64,000 nt of DNA from Lacrimispora saccharolytica (GCA_021531795.1 JADYUL010000001.1:124001-188000), one strand, 5' to 3'; numbered from the stretch's first letter, positions 53,658-63,392 are shown. Notes: generated by a model from the letters alone, not told the origin. Numbers and translations: made by a program.

Positions 53658-53715
53658 ATCGAAAAAAGCTTGCAAAGTACATGTAAATTTATTTTTCATG
53701 AAAGGGAGAAAAAAG

Positions 53716-55146
53716 ATGAAAAAGAAACTTCTTAGTGCATTACTAAGCGTTGCAATGGTTTCAGCACTCCTTACAGGATGCGGAAGCACAGCAACAGAGG
53801 AAACAGCTGCTACAGAGCCCGCTGCAGAAGAGACAGCTGAGGCTACAGAGGAAGTAGCAGAGGAGACAACAGAAGCAGGTGACGGTAAGGTTTATATGTT
53901 AAACTTCAAGCCTGAGATTGACCAGCAGTGGCAGGATCTTGCAGCTACATACACAGAGCAGACAGGTGTTCCTGTAACAGTTCTTACAGCAGCTGACGGA
54001 CAGTACGCTACAACACTTCAGGCTGAGATGGCTAAGTCAGAAGCTCCTACAATCTTCAACATTGGTAGCTCAACAGACGCTCAGACATGGAACGATTACA
54101 CATATGACCTTAAGGATTCAGCTATCTACAATCACTTAACAGACAAGTCTCTTGCAGTGGAGTATGATGGTAAGGTTGCAGCAGTTGCTAACTGCTACGA
54201 GTGCTACGGTATTATCTACAACAAGACAATTCTTGAGCAGTACTGCACAGTTGACGGAGCAGTTGTTTCATCAATAGATGAGATCAACAACTTCGAGACA
54301 CTTAAGGCTGTATGCGAGGATATCAACGGTCGTGTAGATGAGATCAACGAGGCACTTGGAACAGAGCTTACAGAGGCATTTGCTTCATCAGGTCTTGATT
54401 CAGGTTCTTCATGGAGATTCTCAGGTCACCTTGCAGGTATCGCTCTTTACTACGAGTTCCTTGAGGATGGCTGTGACTTAGTTGCAGGTGAGGCAACAAT
54501 CGACGGAACATACCTTGAGAACTTCAAGAACGTATGGGATCTTTACACAAATACTTCAGCAGCTTCAAAGGCTACACTTACATCAGGTACATACAATGCT
54601 GAGCAGGAGTTCGGTATGGGTGAAGCTGTATTCTATCAGAATGGTGACTGGGAGTATGCAGCATTCGATAACGCAGAGAATGGTTACCTTGTAACTACAG
54701 ATGACATCGCTATGATGCCTATCTACTTCGGTGTTGATGATGCTAAGGAAGGTCTTGCAGTTGGTACAGAGAACCACTGGGCAGTTAACAGCCAGGCTTC
54801 ACAGGCTGATATCGATGCAACACTTGCATTCCTTGAGTGGGTAATCTCATCTGACGAAGGTCGTGATGCTATCACAAACCAGATGGGTCTTTCAGCTCCA
54901 TTTGATACATTCACAGGTGACTTCGCTTCTAACAACAAGCTTGCAGCATGCGCTAACGATTATGCAGCAAAGGGTTGTACATCAGTAGCATGGTCATTCA
55001 ATGCAACTCCTAATGTAGATGATTGGAGAGCAGGCGTAGTTGATGGTATGGTTTCATACACATGCAACGGTGGTGACTGGTCAGACGTTGAGAAGGCATT
55101 CGTTGACGGATGGGCTGAGCAGTGGGCGCTTGCACACGAGGAATAA
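53716..55146 (+). CDS. Sugar ABC transporter substrate-binding lipoprotein
   Basis: 476 residues. A signal peptide ending in lipobox LLTGCGS, a Glu/Thr/Ala-rich linker, then a type 1 (MalE-like) binding fold (LAATYTEQTGVPVTVLTA; GTENHWAVNS). The frame extends to 53578, but ATG 53716 with AAAGGGAG at 53701-53708 is right for the signal peptide. Codon use is strongly biased, suggesting high expression. With malQ downstream, the likely cargo is maltose or maltodextrins; other sugars are possible. Confidence 0.9.
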   Translation: MKKKLLSALLSVAMVSALLTGCGSTATEETAATEPAAEETAEATEEVAEETTEAGDGKVYMLNFKPEIDQQWQDLAATYTEQTGVPVTVLTAADGQYATTLQAEMAKSEAPTIFNIGSSTDAQTWNDYTYDLKDSAIYNHLTDKSLAVEYDGKVAAVANCYECYGIIYNKTILEQYCTVDGAVVSSIDEINNFETLKAVCEDINGRVDEINEALGTELTEAFASSGLDSGSSWRFSGHLAGIALYYEFLEDGCDLVAGEATIDGTYLENFKNVWDLYTNTSAASKATLTSGTYNAEQEFGMGEAVFYQNGDWEYAAFDNAENGYLVTTDDIAMMPIYFGVDDAKEGLAVGTENHWAVNSQASQADIDATLAFLEWVISSDEGRDAITNQMGLSAPFDTFTGDFASNNKLAACANDYAAKGCTSVAWSFNATPNVDDWRAGVVDGMVSYTCNGGDWSDVEKAFVDGWAEQWALAHEE

Positions 55147-55185
55147 TTTATAGTAGAATTGCTATAAAGAATAAGTAACAGATAT

Positions 55186-55218
55186 AAGGGGTAAGTTACG
55201 GCTTGCCCCTTAATTTTT
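55186..55218 (+). terminator. Partial terminator/attenuator between binding protein and permease
   Basis: A 10-bp stem with one G-U pair, AAGGGGTAAG (55186-55195) with CTTGCCCCTT (55202-55211), loop TTACGG, followed by AATTTTT. A second hairpin, TTTATAG (55147-55153) with CTATAAA (55162-55168), lies just upstream. Such elements commonly raise binding protein expression over the permeases. Confidence 0.65.
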
Positions 55219-55234
55219 AGAAAGGATTGACGCT

Positions 55235-56092
55235 ATGGAAAAGGCAATTAAGAAATATTTCCCAATATTTGCACTGCCTACACTTCTTGCATTTATGATT
55301 GGATTTATCGTTCCCTTTGTATACGGTATCTTCCTCTCATTCTGTAAGTTCACGACGGTAACTGATTGGAAATGGATTGGATTCAAGAATTACACAAGGA
55401 TATTCTTCGTGAACGGTAAGTTAGATACTACATTCTTACATTCAATCTGGTATACTTGCTTGTTCACCTTAGTGACGGTTCTTGTAATTAATGTTGTAGC
55501 CTTTGCGATTGCAATGGCATTAACAAAGGGTATCAGAGGAACTAATGTTTTCAGAACAGCATTCTTCTTACCCAACCTCATAGGTGGTATTGTTCTTTCA
55601 TATGTATGGTTAATGATATTTAATGCCATCCTTCAGAAATATGATATGACAATAGTAACAACACAGTGGACAGCCTTCTGGGGACTCGTTGCAGTAGTTG
55701 CATGGCAGCAAATCGGATATATGATGATTATCTATGTTGCCGGACTTCAGAACATCTCTCCGGACCTCATTGAGGCAGCTAAGATTGACGGAGCTAATCC
55801 AAGACAGATGCTCACCAAGATCACACTTCCTCTTATGATGCCCACAATTACTATTTGTACATTCTTAAGTCTTACAAACGGCTTCAAGCTCTTTGACCAG
55901 AACTTAGCACTCACAGGTGGTAATCCGGGTAAACTGTCACAGTTACTTGCCCTTAATATTTATGACACCATGTACGGAACTCAGGGCTGGCAGGGCGTAG
56001 GACAGGCCAAGGCGGTTATCTTCTTCATAATGGTTGCCGCAATTGCACTTGTTCAGAATAAGTTAACTACAAGTAAGGAGGTGGAGAGCTAA
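55235..56092 (+). CDS. Sugar ABC transporter permease (MalF-like)
   Basis: 285 residues with six membrane helices and the cytoplasmic EAA loop (EAAKIDGANPRQMLTKITLP) that contacts the ATPase. GAAAGGATT precedes the ATG. Its stop overlaps the next permease start. Confidence 0.93.
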   Translation: MEKAIKKYFPIFALPTLLAFMIGFIVPFVYGIFLSFCKFTTVTDWKWIGFKNYTRIFFVNGKLDTTFLHSIWYTCLFTLVTVLVINVVAFAIAMALTKGIRGTNVFRTAFFLPNLIGGIVLSYVWLMIFNAILQKYDMTIVTTQWTAFWGLVAVVAWQQIGYMMIIYVAGLQNISPDLIEAAKIDGANPRQMLTKITLPLMMPTITICTFLSLTNGFKLFDQNLALTGGNPGKLSQLLALNIYDTMYGTQGWQGVGQAKAVIFFIMVAAIALVQNKLTTSKEVES

Positions 56093-56991
56093 TGGCTAAG
56101 ACGGAAGTAGCAACAGTAAAGAGAGCCAAGCATGGTACAGTCTTAAGTATCTTCATGGCCCTGCTGTCACTGGCTTGGATTGCACCTATCCTTATTGTCG
56201 TGATGAATTCCTTCAAGAGAAAGGCATACATATTCAAATACCCCTTCGGTATCAGTACTGCCAAGCTTACGGACGGAATAGATAAGTTCAGAGCAGGTAT
56301 GGAAAAAATGGCCTGCGGACTTCTTAACTACTCAAACGCAATCAAGAAGACTAATTTCTTCGAAAGCTTCGGATATTCACTGTTTATCACAGTTGTATCG
56401 GTAATGCTGATTGTAATTTGTTGTTCAATGTGTGCATGGTACGTAACAAGAGTTCACAGTATCGGAAGCAAGCTTCTGTATACTCTGTTCCTCTTTTCAA
56501 TGATAGTACCCTTCCAGATGGTAATGTTCACCTTATCAAAGTTTGCCAACATTCTCCATCTGTCAACTCCTCTTGGTATCGTAATAGTATACCTTGGCTT
56601 TGGAGCGGGACTGTCGGTATTCATGTTTACAGGATTTATTAAGGGAGTATCTCTTGAAATCGAAGAGGCTGCAATGATTGACGGATGTAATCCGATTCAG
56701 ACCTTCTTCCTTATTGTATTCCCTATCTTAAAGCCAACAACGATCACAGTTGCAATTCTTCAGGCAATGTGGATATGGAACGACTATCTGTTACCTGCAC
56801 TTGTACTTAATATTAATAAATTTAAGACAATACCGATTGCTATTCAGTACTTAAAGCAGAGTCACGGTCAGGTAGATTGGGGCGCAATGATGGCTGTTCT
56901 TGTTCTTGCGATTGTACCTATCGTTGTATTCTATCTGGCTTGCCAGAAGTATATTATCGAAGGTGTAATGACCGGAGCAGTTAAAGGCTAA
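56092..56991 (+). CDS. Sugar ABC transporter permease (MalG-like)
   Basis: 299 residues, six membrane helices and an EAA loop (EEAAMIDGCNPIQTFFLIVFP). It overlaps the previous gene by TAATG-type coupling. No ATPase gene is present in this unit. In Firmicutes a shared MsmX/MsmK ATPase elsewhere usually energises such importers. Confidence 0.93.
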   Translation: MAKTEVATVKRAKHGTVLSIFMALLSLAWIAPILIVVMNSFKRKAYIFKYPFGISTAKLTDGIDKFRAGMEKMACGLLNYSNAIKKTNFFESFGYSLFITVVSVMLIVICCSMCAWYVTRVHSIGSKLLYTLFLFSMIVPFQMVMFTLSKFANILHLSTPLGIVIVYLGFGAGLSVFMFTGFIKGVSLEIEEAAMIDGCNPIQTFFLIVFPILKPTTITVAILQAMWIWNDYLLPALVLNINKFKTIPIAIQYLKQSHGQVDWGAMMAVLVLAIVPIVVFYLACQKYIIEGVMTGAVKG

Positions 56992-57015
56992 TGATTTGGA
57001 GTTAGGAGTAATAAA

Positions 57016-58491
57016 ATGAAGAGACGTGGTGGAGTATTGCTGGCAATATCCAGCATACCATCTGAATATGGCATAGGGGGATTCAGTAAGGAGGCATATG
57101 AATTTGTGGATTTCCTTGAGGATGCAGGCCAGAAACTTTGGCAGATTCTTCCTCTGGGTCCCACAGGATACGGTGATTCACCGTATCAGTCCTTCTCCAC
57201 CTTCGCCGGCAATCCTTATTATATAGATCTCAATGAGTTTATTGAGAAGGGATGGCTTAAGAAGTCGGAGTGTATTGACAAGGAATATAACAATCCTGAA
57301 TATGTGGATTATGCCAGAATATATAATACAAGATTCAAACTCTTGCGTAAGGCATTTAAGGCCAGCGGCATCACAGAGGATGAAGACTTTATCGCCTTTG
57401 TTAAAGAGAATGAATATTGGCTTGATGGCTATGCACTTTATATGGCTGTCAAGGACAGCAAGAACGGAAGGCCATGGATAGAGTGGGAAGAAGATATTAA
57501 GCTTCGTAAGAAGGAAGCTTTGGTAAAGTACAAGGAGCTGCTCAGGGAGGACTACGACTTCTATTGCTTCCAGCAGTACTATTTCTGCAGGCAGTGGTAT
57601 GCACTTAAGGACTATGCTAACAGTAAGGGAATCGAGATTATCGGTGATATTCCCATCTATGTTGCGATGGACAGTGCAGATACCTGGGCTAATCCTGAAT
57701 TATTCTTACTGGATGATGAATGCAATCCTACGGTTGTTGCGGGATGTCCGCCCGATGCATTCACAGCTGATGGTCAGCTCTGGGGTAATCCCATATATGA
57801 CTGGGAATATCATAAGAAGACCGGATATGAGTGGTGGGTCAAGAGACTGGCTGCCTGCTATAAATTGTATGACGTAGTAAGGATCGATCATTTCAGAGGT
57901 TTTGATGAGTTCTATACCATAGAGTATGGAAAGCCCAACGCCAAGGAGGGAAAGTGGTGTCCCGGTCCGGGTTATGATTTATTCAAGACCCTCAAGGAGA
58001 AACTCGGCAACAAGCAGATTATTGCAGAGGATCTGGGCTTTTTGACAGACAGTGTTGTTAAGCTTGTGAAGAAGACCAAATACCCGGGTATGAAGATTCT
58101 TACATTTGCCTTCAACGAGACAGAGAAGAGTGAGTATCTTCCTTATACCTATGATAAGAATTGCGTGGTATACACCGGAACTCATGACAATGAGACTGTA
58201 CTCGGTTGGTATAAGAACATGAGTCGCAAGGACAGGGCAGTGGCTAAGAGATATCTTGGAATCAATTCTGCTAAGCAGGTATGTGACAGAATGATAAGGG
58301 AATGTCTGTCGAGCGTGGCTGATACTGCGGTAATACCCATGCAGGATTATCTGGAACTTGACAATACTGCAAGGATGAATGTGCCTTCTACACTTGGTAC
58401 AAACTGGAAGTGGCGTATGAAGAAGGAAGCTCTGACTAAAGAGCTTGCAGCTCATATGAGAAGCATGGCTTCAGTATACGGACGTATGTAG
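57016..58491 (+). CDS. malQ: 4-Alpha-glucanotransferase (GH77)
   Basis: Disproportionates maltodextrins, releasing glucose and longer chains. The 491 residues have LPLGPTGYGDSPYQSFS, VRIDHFRGF (nucleophile Asp), AEDLGFL (acid/base Glu) and THDNETVLGWY. It starts 24 bases after the MalG-like gene and is followed by a strong terminator, supporting one maltodextrin operon. Confidence 0.97.
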   Translation: MKRRGGVLLAISSIPSEYGIGGFSKEAYEFVDFLEDAGQKLWQILPLGPTGYGDSPYQSFSTFAGNPYYIDLNEFIEKGWLKKSECIDKEYNNPEYVDYARIYNTRFKLLRKAFKASGITEDEDFIAFVKENEYWLDGYALYMAVKDSKNGRPWIEWEEDIKLRKKEALVKYKELLREDYDFYCFQQYYFCRQWYALKDYANSKGIEIIGDIPIYVAMDSADTWANPELFLLDDECNPTVVAGCPPDAFTADGQLWGNPIYDWEYHKKTGYEWWVKRLAACYKLYDVVRIDHFRGFDEFYTIEYGKPNAKEGKWCPGPGYDLFKTLKEKLGNKQIIAEDLGFLTDSVVKLVKKTKYPGMKILTFAFNETEKSEYLPYTYDKNCVVYTGTHDNETVLGWYKNMSRKDRAVAKRYLGINSAKQVCDRMIRECLSSVADTAVIPMQDYLELDNTARMNVPSTLGTNWKWRMKKEALTKELAAHMRSMASVYGRM

Positions 58492-58524
58492 TACTGGATA
58501 ATTTTGGACAAAATATGTATAATT

Positions 58525-58552
58525 AACGTGCGCTTTTTAGCGCACGTTTTTT
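58525..58552 (+). terminator. Intrinsic terminator of the maltodextrin operon
   Basis: A 10-bp perfect stem, AACGTGCGCT (58525-58534) with AGCGCACGTT (58539-58548), loop TTTT, followed by a T-run. Confidence 0.9.
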
Positions 58553-58575
58553 GATTATGACAAAGGAGCGTCAGT

Positions 58576-59043
58576 ATGGAAATTGAGCGCAAATTCAAGG
58601 TGTTTGGTCTTCCAAATCTTTCCGAATACAGATATCATGAGATAGAGCAGGCATATATCAATGAAGATCCCGTAATCAGGGTACGCAGGGAGGATGATAC
58701 CTATTATATGACATATAAGGGTAGCGGTATGCTTGCAAGAGAAGAATACAATCTTCCGCTTAATAAGAAGAGCTATGATAATCTGTCAGGATATACTAAG
58801 CACCGTATCATCAGTAAAAGAAGGTATCTGATTCCATATGGGGATCACACCATTGAACTTGATATATTTAAGGGTGAGCTTGAAGGACTGGTAATTGCAG
58901 AGGTTGAATTCGACAGCGTGGAGGAAGCTAACGGCTTCACAGCTCCGGACTGGTTTAGTGAGGATGTAACCTATGATAAAAACTATCATAATTCCAACCT
59001 GTGCAGAATGGATGGTGCTACACTTAAGCATTTATTAAAGTAA
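58576..59043 (+). CDS. CYTH domain protein (putative triphosphate-processing enzyme)
   Basis: 155 residues beginning MEIERKFKVF, the ExExK signature of CYTH (CyaB/thiamine triphosphatase) proteins, with alternating charged beta strands (RVRREDDTYYMTYKG; IELDIFKGELEGLVIAEVEF). Members cleave inorganic triphosphate or thiamine triphosphate, or act as class IV adenylate cyclases. Which applies is unclear. AAAGGAGCG precedes the ATG. Confidence 0.9.
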   Translation: MEIERKFKVFGLPNLSEYRYHEIEQAYINEDPVIRVRREDDTYYMTYKGSGMLAREEYNLPLNKKSYDNLSGYTKHRIISKRRYLIPYGDHTIELDIFKGELEGLVIAEVEFDSVEEANGFTAPDWFSEDVTYDKNYHNSNLCRMDGATLKHLLK

Positions 59044-59093
59044 GTATAGGCAGTCTGTGTGATTGTCTAATAATTGATCAAAAGGAGGAGATT

Positions 59094-60068
59094 ATGAAAA
59101 AGTTACTGAAAGTATCGGCCCTGGGTCTTGCCCTGATGCTTCTGCTCACATTTACAGGTTGTGGAAAGAGCGAACCCGTAAATATAAGAGTGGGAGCACT
59201 TAAGGGCGCAACAACTTTGGGCCTGCTTGACATGAAGACTAAGGCGGGCGATGGCACCTATACCAACAGCTATGAATTCAGCATGGCAACAGCCGCTGAT
59301 GAAATTGCGGGTAAACTGATCAAGGGTGAACTTGATATTGCGCTTATTCCCGCAAACCTTGCTTCGGTTCTGTATAACAAGACTGAGGGAAAGGTCGAAG
59401 TGATAGATATTAATACTCTGGGAGTTCTCTACGTTGTAAGCAGGGATCCGGAAGTAAAGGAAATAACTGACCTTAAGGGTAAAACAGTATATCTTACAGG
59501 TAAGGGAACTACACCTGACTATGTATTAAGATACATATTATCTGCAAACGGAATTGAGGATGAGGTGACCCTTGAATACAAATCGGAGGCAACAGAGGTT
59601 GCATCTGTGATTGAGGCTGATGAGACTGCAGTGGGTCTGCTTCCGCAACCCTTCGCTACGGCGACCTGTCTATCTGTTGAGGGCGCTGCGGAGGTTCTTG
59701 ACATGAATGAAGAATGGAACAGGACACGAACGGATGGAGCTAAGCTTGTAACCGGAGTTACCGTTGTAAGAAAGGACTTCCTTAGTGAGAATCCCGACGC
59801 TGTGAAGGAATTTATCGAGGCTCACAGGGCAAGTGCAGAAGCTGCCATGAACGAGACAGAAAAGATAGCACCTCTTGCCGTAGAGGAAGGGATAATCCCC
59901 AAGGAACCTCTGGCTCTAAAAGCAATTCCAAAGTGCAATATTGTATGCATCACAGGCAGTGAGATGAAGGACGCATTGTCGGGATACTTAGGCGTTCTGT
60001 ATGAGCTTGACCCGACTGCCGTCGGCGGCAGTCTTCCCGGTGATGATTTCTATGAAGACATTAAATGA
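59094..60068 (+). CDS. ABC transporter substrate-binding lipoprotein (NMT1/SsuA-like)
   Basis: 324 residues. A lipoprotein signal (LLTFTGCGKSE), then a type 2 periplasmic binding fold (RVGALKGATTLGLLDM; KGELDIALIPANLASVLY) like the NitT/TauT or thiamine-precursor families. AAAGGAGGAG precedes the ATG. It is coupled to the fused permease/ATPase gene. The ligand (sulfonate, riboflavin/thiamine precursor, nitrate-like or other) cannot be told. Confidence 0.85.
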   Translation: MKKLLKVSALGLALMLLLTFTGCGKSEPVNIRVGALKGATTLGLLDMKTKAGDGTYTNSYEFSMATAADEIAGKLIKGELDIALIPANLASVLYNKTEGKVEVIDINTLGVLYVVSRDPEVKEITDLKGKTVYLTGKGTTPDYVLRYILSANGIEDEVTLEYKSEATEVASVIEADETAVGLLPQPFATATCLSVEGAAEVLDMNEEWNRTRTDGAKLVTGVTVVRKDFLSENPDAVKEFIEAHRASAEAAMNETEKIAPLAVEEGIIPKEPLALKAIPKCNIVCITGSEMKDALSGYLGVLYELDPTAVGGSLPGDDFYEDIK

Positions 60069-61384
60069 AAAGTGAGAAACTAAGGAAAACATTAATAATA
60101 CTGTTTTGGCTGTGCCTATGGCAGTGTGTGGCCATGGTGGTTAATCAAAAGATAATATTCCCGGGACCTTTCGAGGTGTTATTATCACTTATCGAAAGAC
60201 TGAGTTCACGCGATTTTGCCATAGCAGTACTGTGCTCAATGGGCAGAATATTGTTAGGCCTTGCCGCGGGAATGGCAGTGGGATGCATGCTTGCAATGGC
60301 ATCATATAAGGCGAAGCTGCTTGGAGAATTCTTATCACCGGTGGTGACATTAATTAAGGCAGCTCCGGTTGCAAGCTATGCCGTGCTCTTCCTAATATGG
60401 TGGAATTCTGCGATGCTTACCTTTGCTGTCAGTCTATTTGTCGCCTTTCCGATTATGTACGTGAATACACTGGAGGGGCTTAATGCAGTGCCGGATAAAT
60501 ACCATAAGTTTGACAGGATATACAGGCTGTCGCTTCGTGATAAGTTCATGTATATCTACAGACCGTCGCTGTCGCCATTTGTGCTTGGTGCGGTACGAAT
60601 TGCCTGCCCCATGTCCTTCAAGGCCGGTATTGCATCGGAGGTAATTGGGACACCGCTTCGTTCACTCGGTTCGGATATGTACTTATCCAAGGTATACTTC
60701 GACACTGCAGGACTCTTCGCTACGACGTTCACTCTCATAGCGCTCGCTTACGTGTGGGAAAAAATCACCGTTGCCGTAATGGCCTTCCTGCTGAATAGCA
60801 GTGTAAGGATTAAGGGCACAGGCGTTAGAGGTGAGCGAAAGACCACAATGAAGTCCGATGTGCCCACGCTTAGGCTTAAGGAGATAAACAAGTCCTATGG
60901 TGATAAGCAGGTGCTTCGTGATATCACCTTTATATTAAGGCGCGGTGATGACATAAGGATAGACTGGCCGTCCGGAGAGGGCAAGAGTACGCTGCTTGGA
61001 ATCATTGCAGGTATAATAAGACCCGATTCGGGAGCAGTGATCAAGGATGGAATAAGCAGGCTCAGCTTCATGTTCCAGGAGGATGTTCTGATTGAGAATC
61101 TGTCTCCTCTTCAGAATTTGATGCTGGTGACCAATGATTATACTCTTGCAAAAGCGCGGTTACTAAAGTTATTGCCCGAAGACAGGCTTGACACAAAGGT
61201 GTGTAATCTAAGCGGAGGAGAGAGACGAAGGGTATCGTTTGCGCTTGCCATCAGTGTTGGTGCCGAACTGATTCTTTTGGATGAACCCTTTGCCGGACTT
61301 GATAAGGGGGCAATTAGGATTGTTGAGGAGATAATCGCAGAGGTAGGCACAGAGTCTATAGTAATAATTGCCAGTCACGTGTAG
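60065..61384 (+). CDS. Fused ABC permease-ATPase, ATPase domain altered
   Basis: 439 residues. The N-terminal half is a SsuC/ThiX-like permease with about six membrane helices (GRILLGLAAGMAVGCMLAM). The C-terminal half is an ABC ATPase with signature LSGGERRR, Walker B LILLDEPFAGLD and H-loop His438. The Walker A reads D-W301-P-S-G-E-G-K307-S-T, with Trp where the first Gly normally stands. The chain stops one residue after the H-loop, IIASHV, about 20 residues short of usual. It overlaps the binding protein gene by 4 bases. It may be weakly active, degraded, or contain a sequence error. Confidence 0.85.
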   Translation: MKSEKLRKTLIILFWLCLWQCVAMVVNQKIIFPGPFEVLLSLIERLSSRDFAIAVLCSMGRILLGLAAGMAVGCMLAMASYKAKLLGEFLSPVVTLIKAAPVASYAVLFLIWWNSAMLTFAVSLFVAFPIMYVNTLEGLNAVPDKYHKFDRIYRLSLRDKFMYIYRPSLSPFVLGAVRIACPMSFKAGIASEVIGTPLRSLGSDMYLSKVYFDTAGLFATTFTLIALAYVWEKITVAVMAFLLNSSVRIKGTGVRGERKTTMKSDVPTLRLKEINKSYGDKQVLRDITFILRRGDDIRIDWPSGEGKSTLLGIIAGIIRPDSGAVIKDGISRLSFMFQEDVLIENLSPLQNLMLVTNDYTLAKARLLKLLPEDRLDTKVCNLSGGERRRVSFALAISVGAELILLDEPFAGLDKGAIRIVEEIIAEVGTESIVIIASHV

Positions 61385-61401
61385 TAATTTGAAAGGGATT
61401 G

Positions 61402-61410
61402 TGTTATAAT
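61402..61410 (+). promoter_or_regulatory. Predicted extended -10 promoter of tig
   Basis: TGTTATAAT: a TGn extended -10 with a perfect TATAAT (61405-61410), 52 bases ahead of the tig start; the -35 region (TAGTAA) is weak. Confidence 0.45.
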
Positions 61411-61462
61411 CATAAATTGACTGTAACTGCAAAAATGCAGATATTATAATGGAGGAATTGAG

Positions 61463-62749
61463 ATGAGCGTAAAGGTTGAGAAGTTAGAGCATAATATGGC
61501 TAAGCTTACTGTAGAAGTTTCTGCAGAGAAGCTTGAGGCTGCTATTGAGAAGGCATATCAGAAGGAGAAGAATAAGATTACTATTCCCGGCTTCCGTAAG
61601 GGTAAGGCTCCCAGAAAGATGATTGAGAAGATGTACGGAGCTGAGATCTTCTATGAAGATGCTGCCAATGCTCTTATCCCTGAAGCGTATTCTGAGGCAT
61701 ATGATGAGTCAGGTGAGGATATCGTATCCACACCCAAGATCGAGGTTGTTCAGCTTAAGGCAGGCCAGCCCTTCATCTTTACAGCGGAGGTTGCACTTAA
61801 GCCTGAGGTAAGCCTTGGAAAGTATAAGGGTGTTAAGGTTGATAAGATTGATACTGTCGTAACTGATGAAGAGGTAGATAAGGCAGTTAATGATGAAGCA
61901 GAGAGAAATGCAAGAAGCATCTCTGTTACAGACAGAGCTGTTAAGGATGGTGACAATATTATCCTTAATTTTGAGGGCTTTGTTGACGGTGTAGCGTTCG
62001 AGGGCGGTAAGGGTGAGAACTACCCTCTGACCATCGGCTCACACCAGTTCATCGAGGGCTTCGAGGAGCAGCTCATCGGTAAGAATATAAATGAGGCATG
62101 TGATGTTAACGTTACCTTCCCTGAGGATTATCAGGCAGCAGACCTTGCAGGCAAGCCTGCAGTATTCAAGTGTGAGGTTCTTGAGATCAAGGAGAAGCAG
62201 CTTCCTGAGATAGATGATGAGTTCGCTTCGGAGGTATCTGAGTTCGATACTCTTGCTGAGTATAAGGCAGATGTTAAGAAGAATCTTGAAGAGAAGAAGG
62301 CAAGCGATGCAAGAAATGCCAAGGAGGATGCTGTGATCGATGCCATTATCGAGGACGCAGCCATGGATATTCCAGAGGCAATGGTTGATACTACCAAGAG
62401 ACAGATGATCGAGGAGTTCGCTCAGAGAATTCAGTCACAGGGTATCAGCTTCGACCAGTATATGCAGTTCACAGGCATGACAGCAGATAAGCTGTTAGAG
62501 CAGGTAGCACCTCAGGCTGAGAGAAGAATCAAGTCAAGGCTTGTACTTGAGGCAGTAGCTAAGGCAGAGAACCTTACAGCTACAGAGGAAGACTTCGAGG
62601 CTGAGGTTAATGAGATGGCAGAGAACTACAAGATGGAGGCTGCTGACATCAAGACCAATCTTGGTGAGGAAGGCAAGAAGCAGCTGATGGAGGAGATTGC
62701 GGTTAAGAAGGCAGTTGACTTTGTTGTAGACAATGCTAAGGAAAAATAA
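61463..62749 (+). CDS. tig: Trigger factor
   Basis: Ribosome-associated chaperone and peptidyl-prolyl isomerase, 428 residues. It has the ribosome-binding GFRKGKAPRKMIEK motif, a PPIase domain (DGDNIILNFEGFVDG, about 150-245) and a C-terminal helical domain. GGAGGAATT precedes the ATG. The order tig-clpP-clpX is conserved in many bacteria. Confidence 0.97.
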   Translation: MSVKVEKLEHNMAKLTVEVSAEKLEAAIEKAYQKEKNKITIPGFRKGKAPRKMIEKMYGAEIFYEDAANALIPEAYSEAYDESGEDIVSTPKIEVVQLKAGQPFIFTAEVALKPEVSLGKYKGVKVDKIDTVVTDEEVDKAVNDEAERNARSISVTDRAVKDGDNIILNFEGFVDGVAFEGGKGENYPLTIGSHQFIEGFEEQLIGKNINEACDVNVTFPEDYQAADLAGKPAVFKCEVLEIKEKQLPEIDDEFASEVSEFDTLAEYKADVKKNLEEKKASDARNAKEDAVIDAIIEDAAMDIPEAMVDTTKRQMIEEFAQRIQSQGISFDQYMQFTGMTADKLLEQVAPQAERRIKSRLVLEAVAKAENLTATEEDFEAEVNEMAENYKMEAADIKTNLGEEGKKQLMEEIAVKKAVDFVVDNAKEK

Positions 62750-62783
62750 GTAGTAGTAAGAATTAGAAAGAAGGCATGAATAT

Positions 62784-63392
62784 ATGAGTTTGATACCTTA
62801 TGTTGTAGAGCAGACCAGTCGTGGCGAACGTTCTTATGACATTTACTCAAGACTTCTTCAGGACAGAATTGTATTCTTGGGTGAGGAAGTAAGAGATGAT
62901 ATGGCAGCTACTATAGTAGCACAGCTGTTATTCCTTGAGGCTGAGGACCCCGAGAAGGATATTCAGTTATATATCAACAGTCCGGGTGGTTCTGTGTCAG
63001 CAGGTATGGCAATCTATGATACCATGCAGTATATCAAGTGCGATGTATCAACAATCTGTATTGGCATGGCAGCCAGTATGGGCGCTTTTCTCCTGGCAGG
63101 AGGAGCTAAGGGCAAGAGATATGCTCTCCCCAATGCTGAGATAATGATTCATCAGCCCAGTGGCGGTGCTCAGGGACAGGCGACTGAGATTCAGATTACT
63201 GCAGAGCACATCCTTAGAACCAAGGAGAAGTTGAATAAGATCCTTTCTGCCAATACAGGACAGCCCTATGAGGTTGTAGCTGCAGATACAGAGAGAGACA
63301 ACTGGAAGACGGCCGAGGAAGCTAAGGAATACGGACTTATTGATACAGTAATTACAAGTCGTACAGAGGTTAATTCAGATGGCGAGAAGTAG
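62784..63392 (+). CDS. clpP: ATP-dependent Clp protease proteolytic subunit
   Basis: Serine protease, 202 residues. Catalytic Ser98 ([10 protein letters not shown]) and His123 (MIHQPSGG) are clear and the Asp lies in the C-terminal part. It starts 34 bases after tig without an intervening terminator and overlaps clpX by 14 bases. Confidence 0.97.
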   Translation: MSLIPYVVEQTSRGERSYDIYSRLLQDRIVFLGEEVRDDMAATIVAQLLFLEAEDPEKDIQLYINSPGGSVSAGMAIYDTMQYIKCDVSTICIGMAASMGAFLLAGGAKGKRYALPNAEIMIHQPSGGAQGQATEIQITAEHILRTKEKLNKILSANTGQPYEVVAADTERDNWKTAEEAKEYGLIDTVITSRTEVNSDGEK

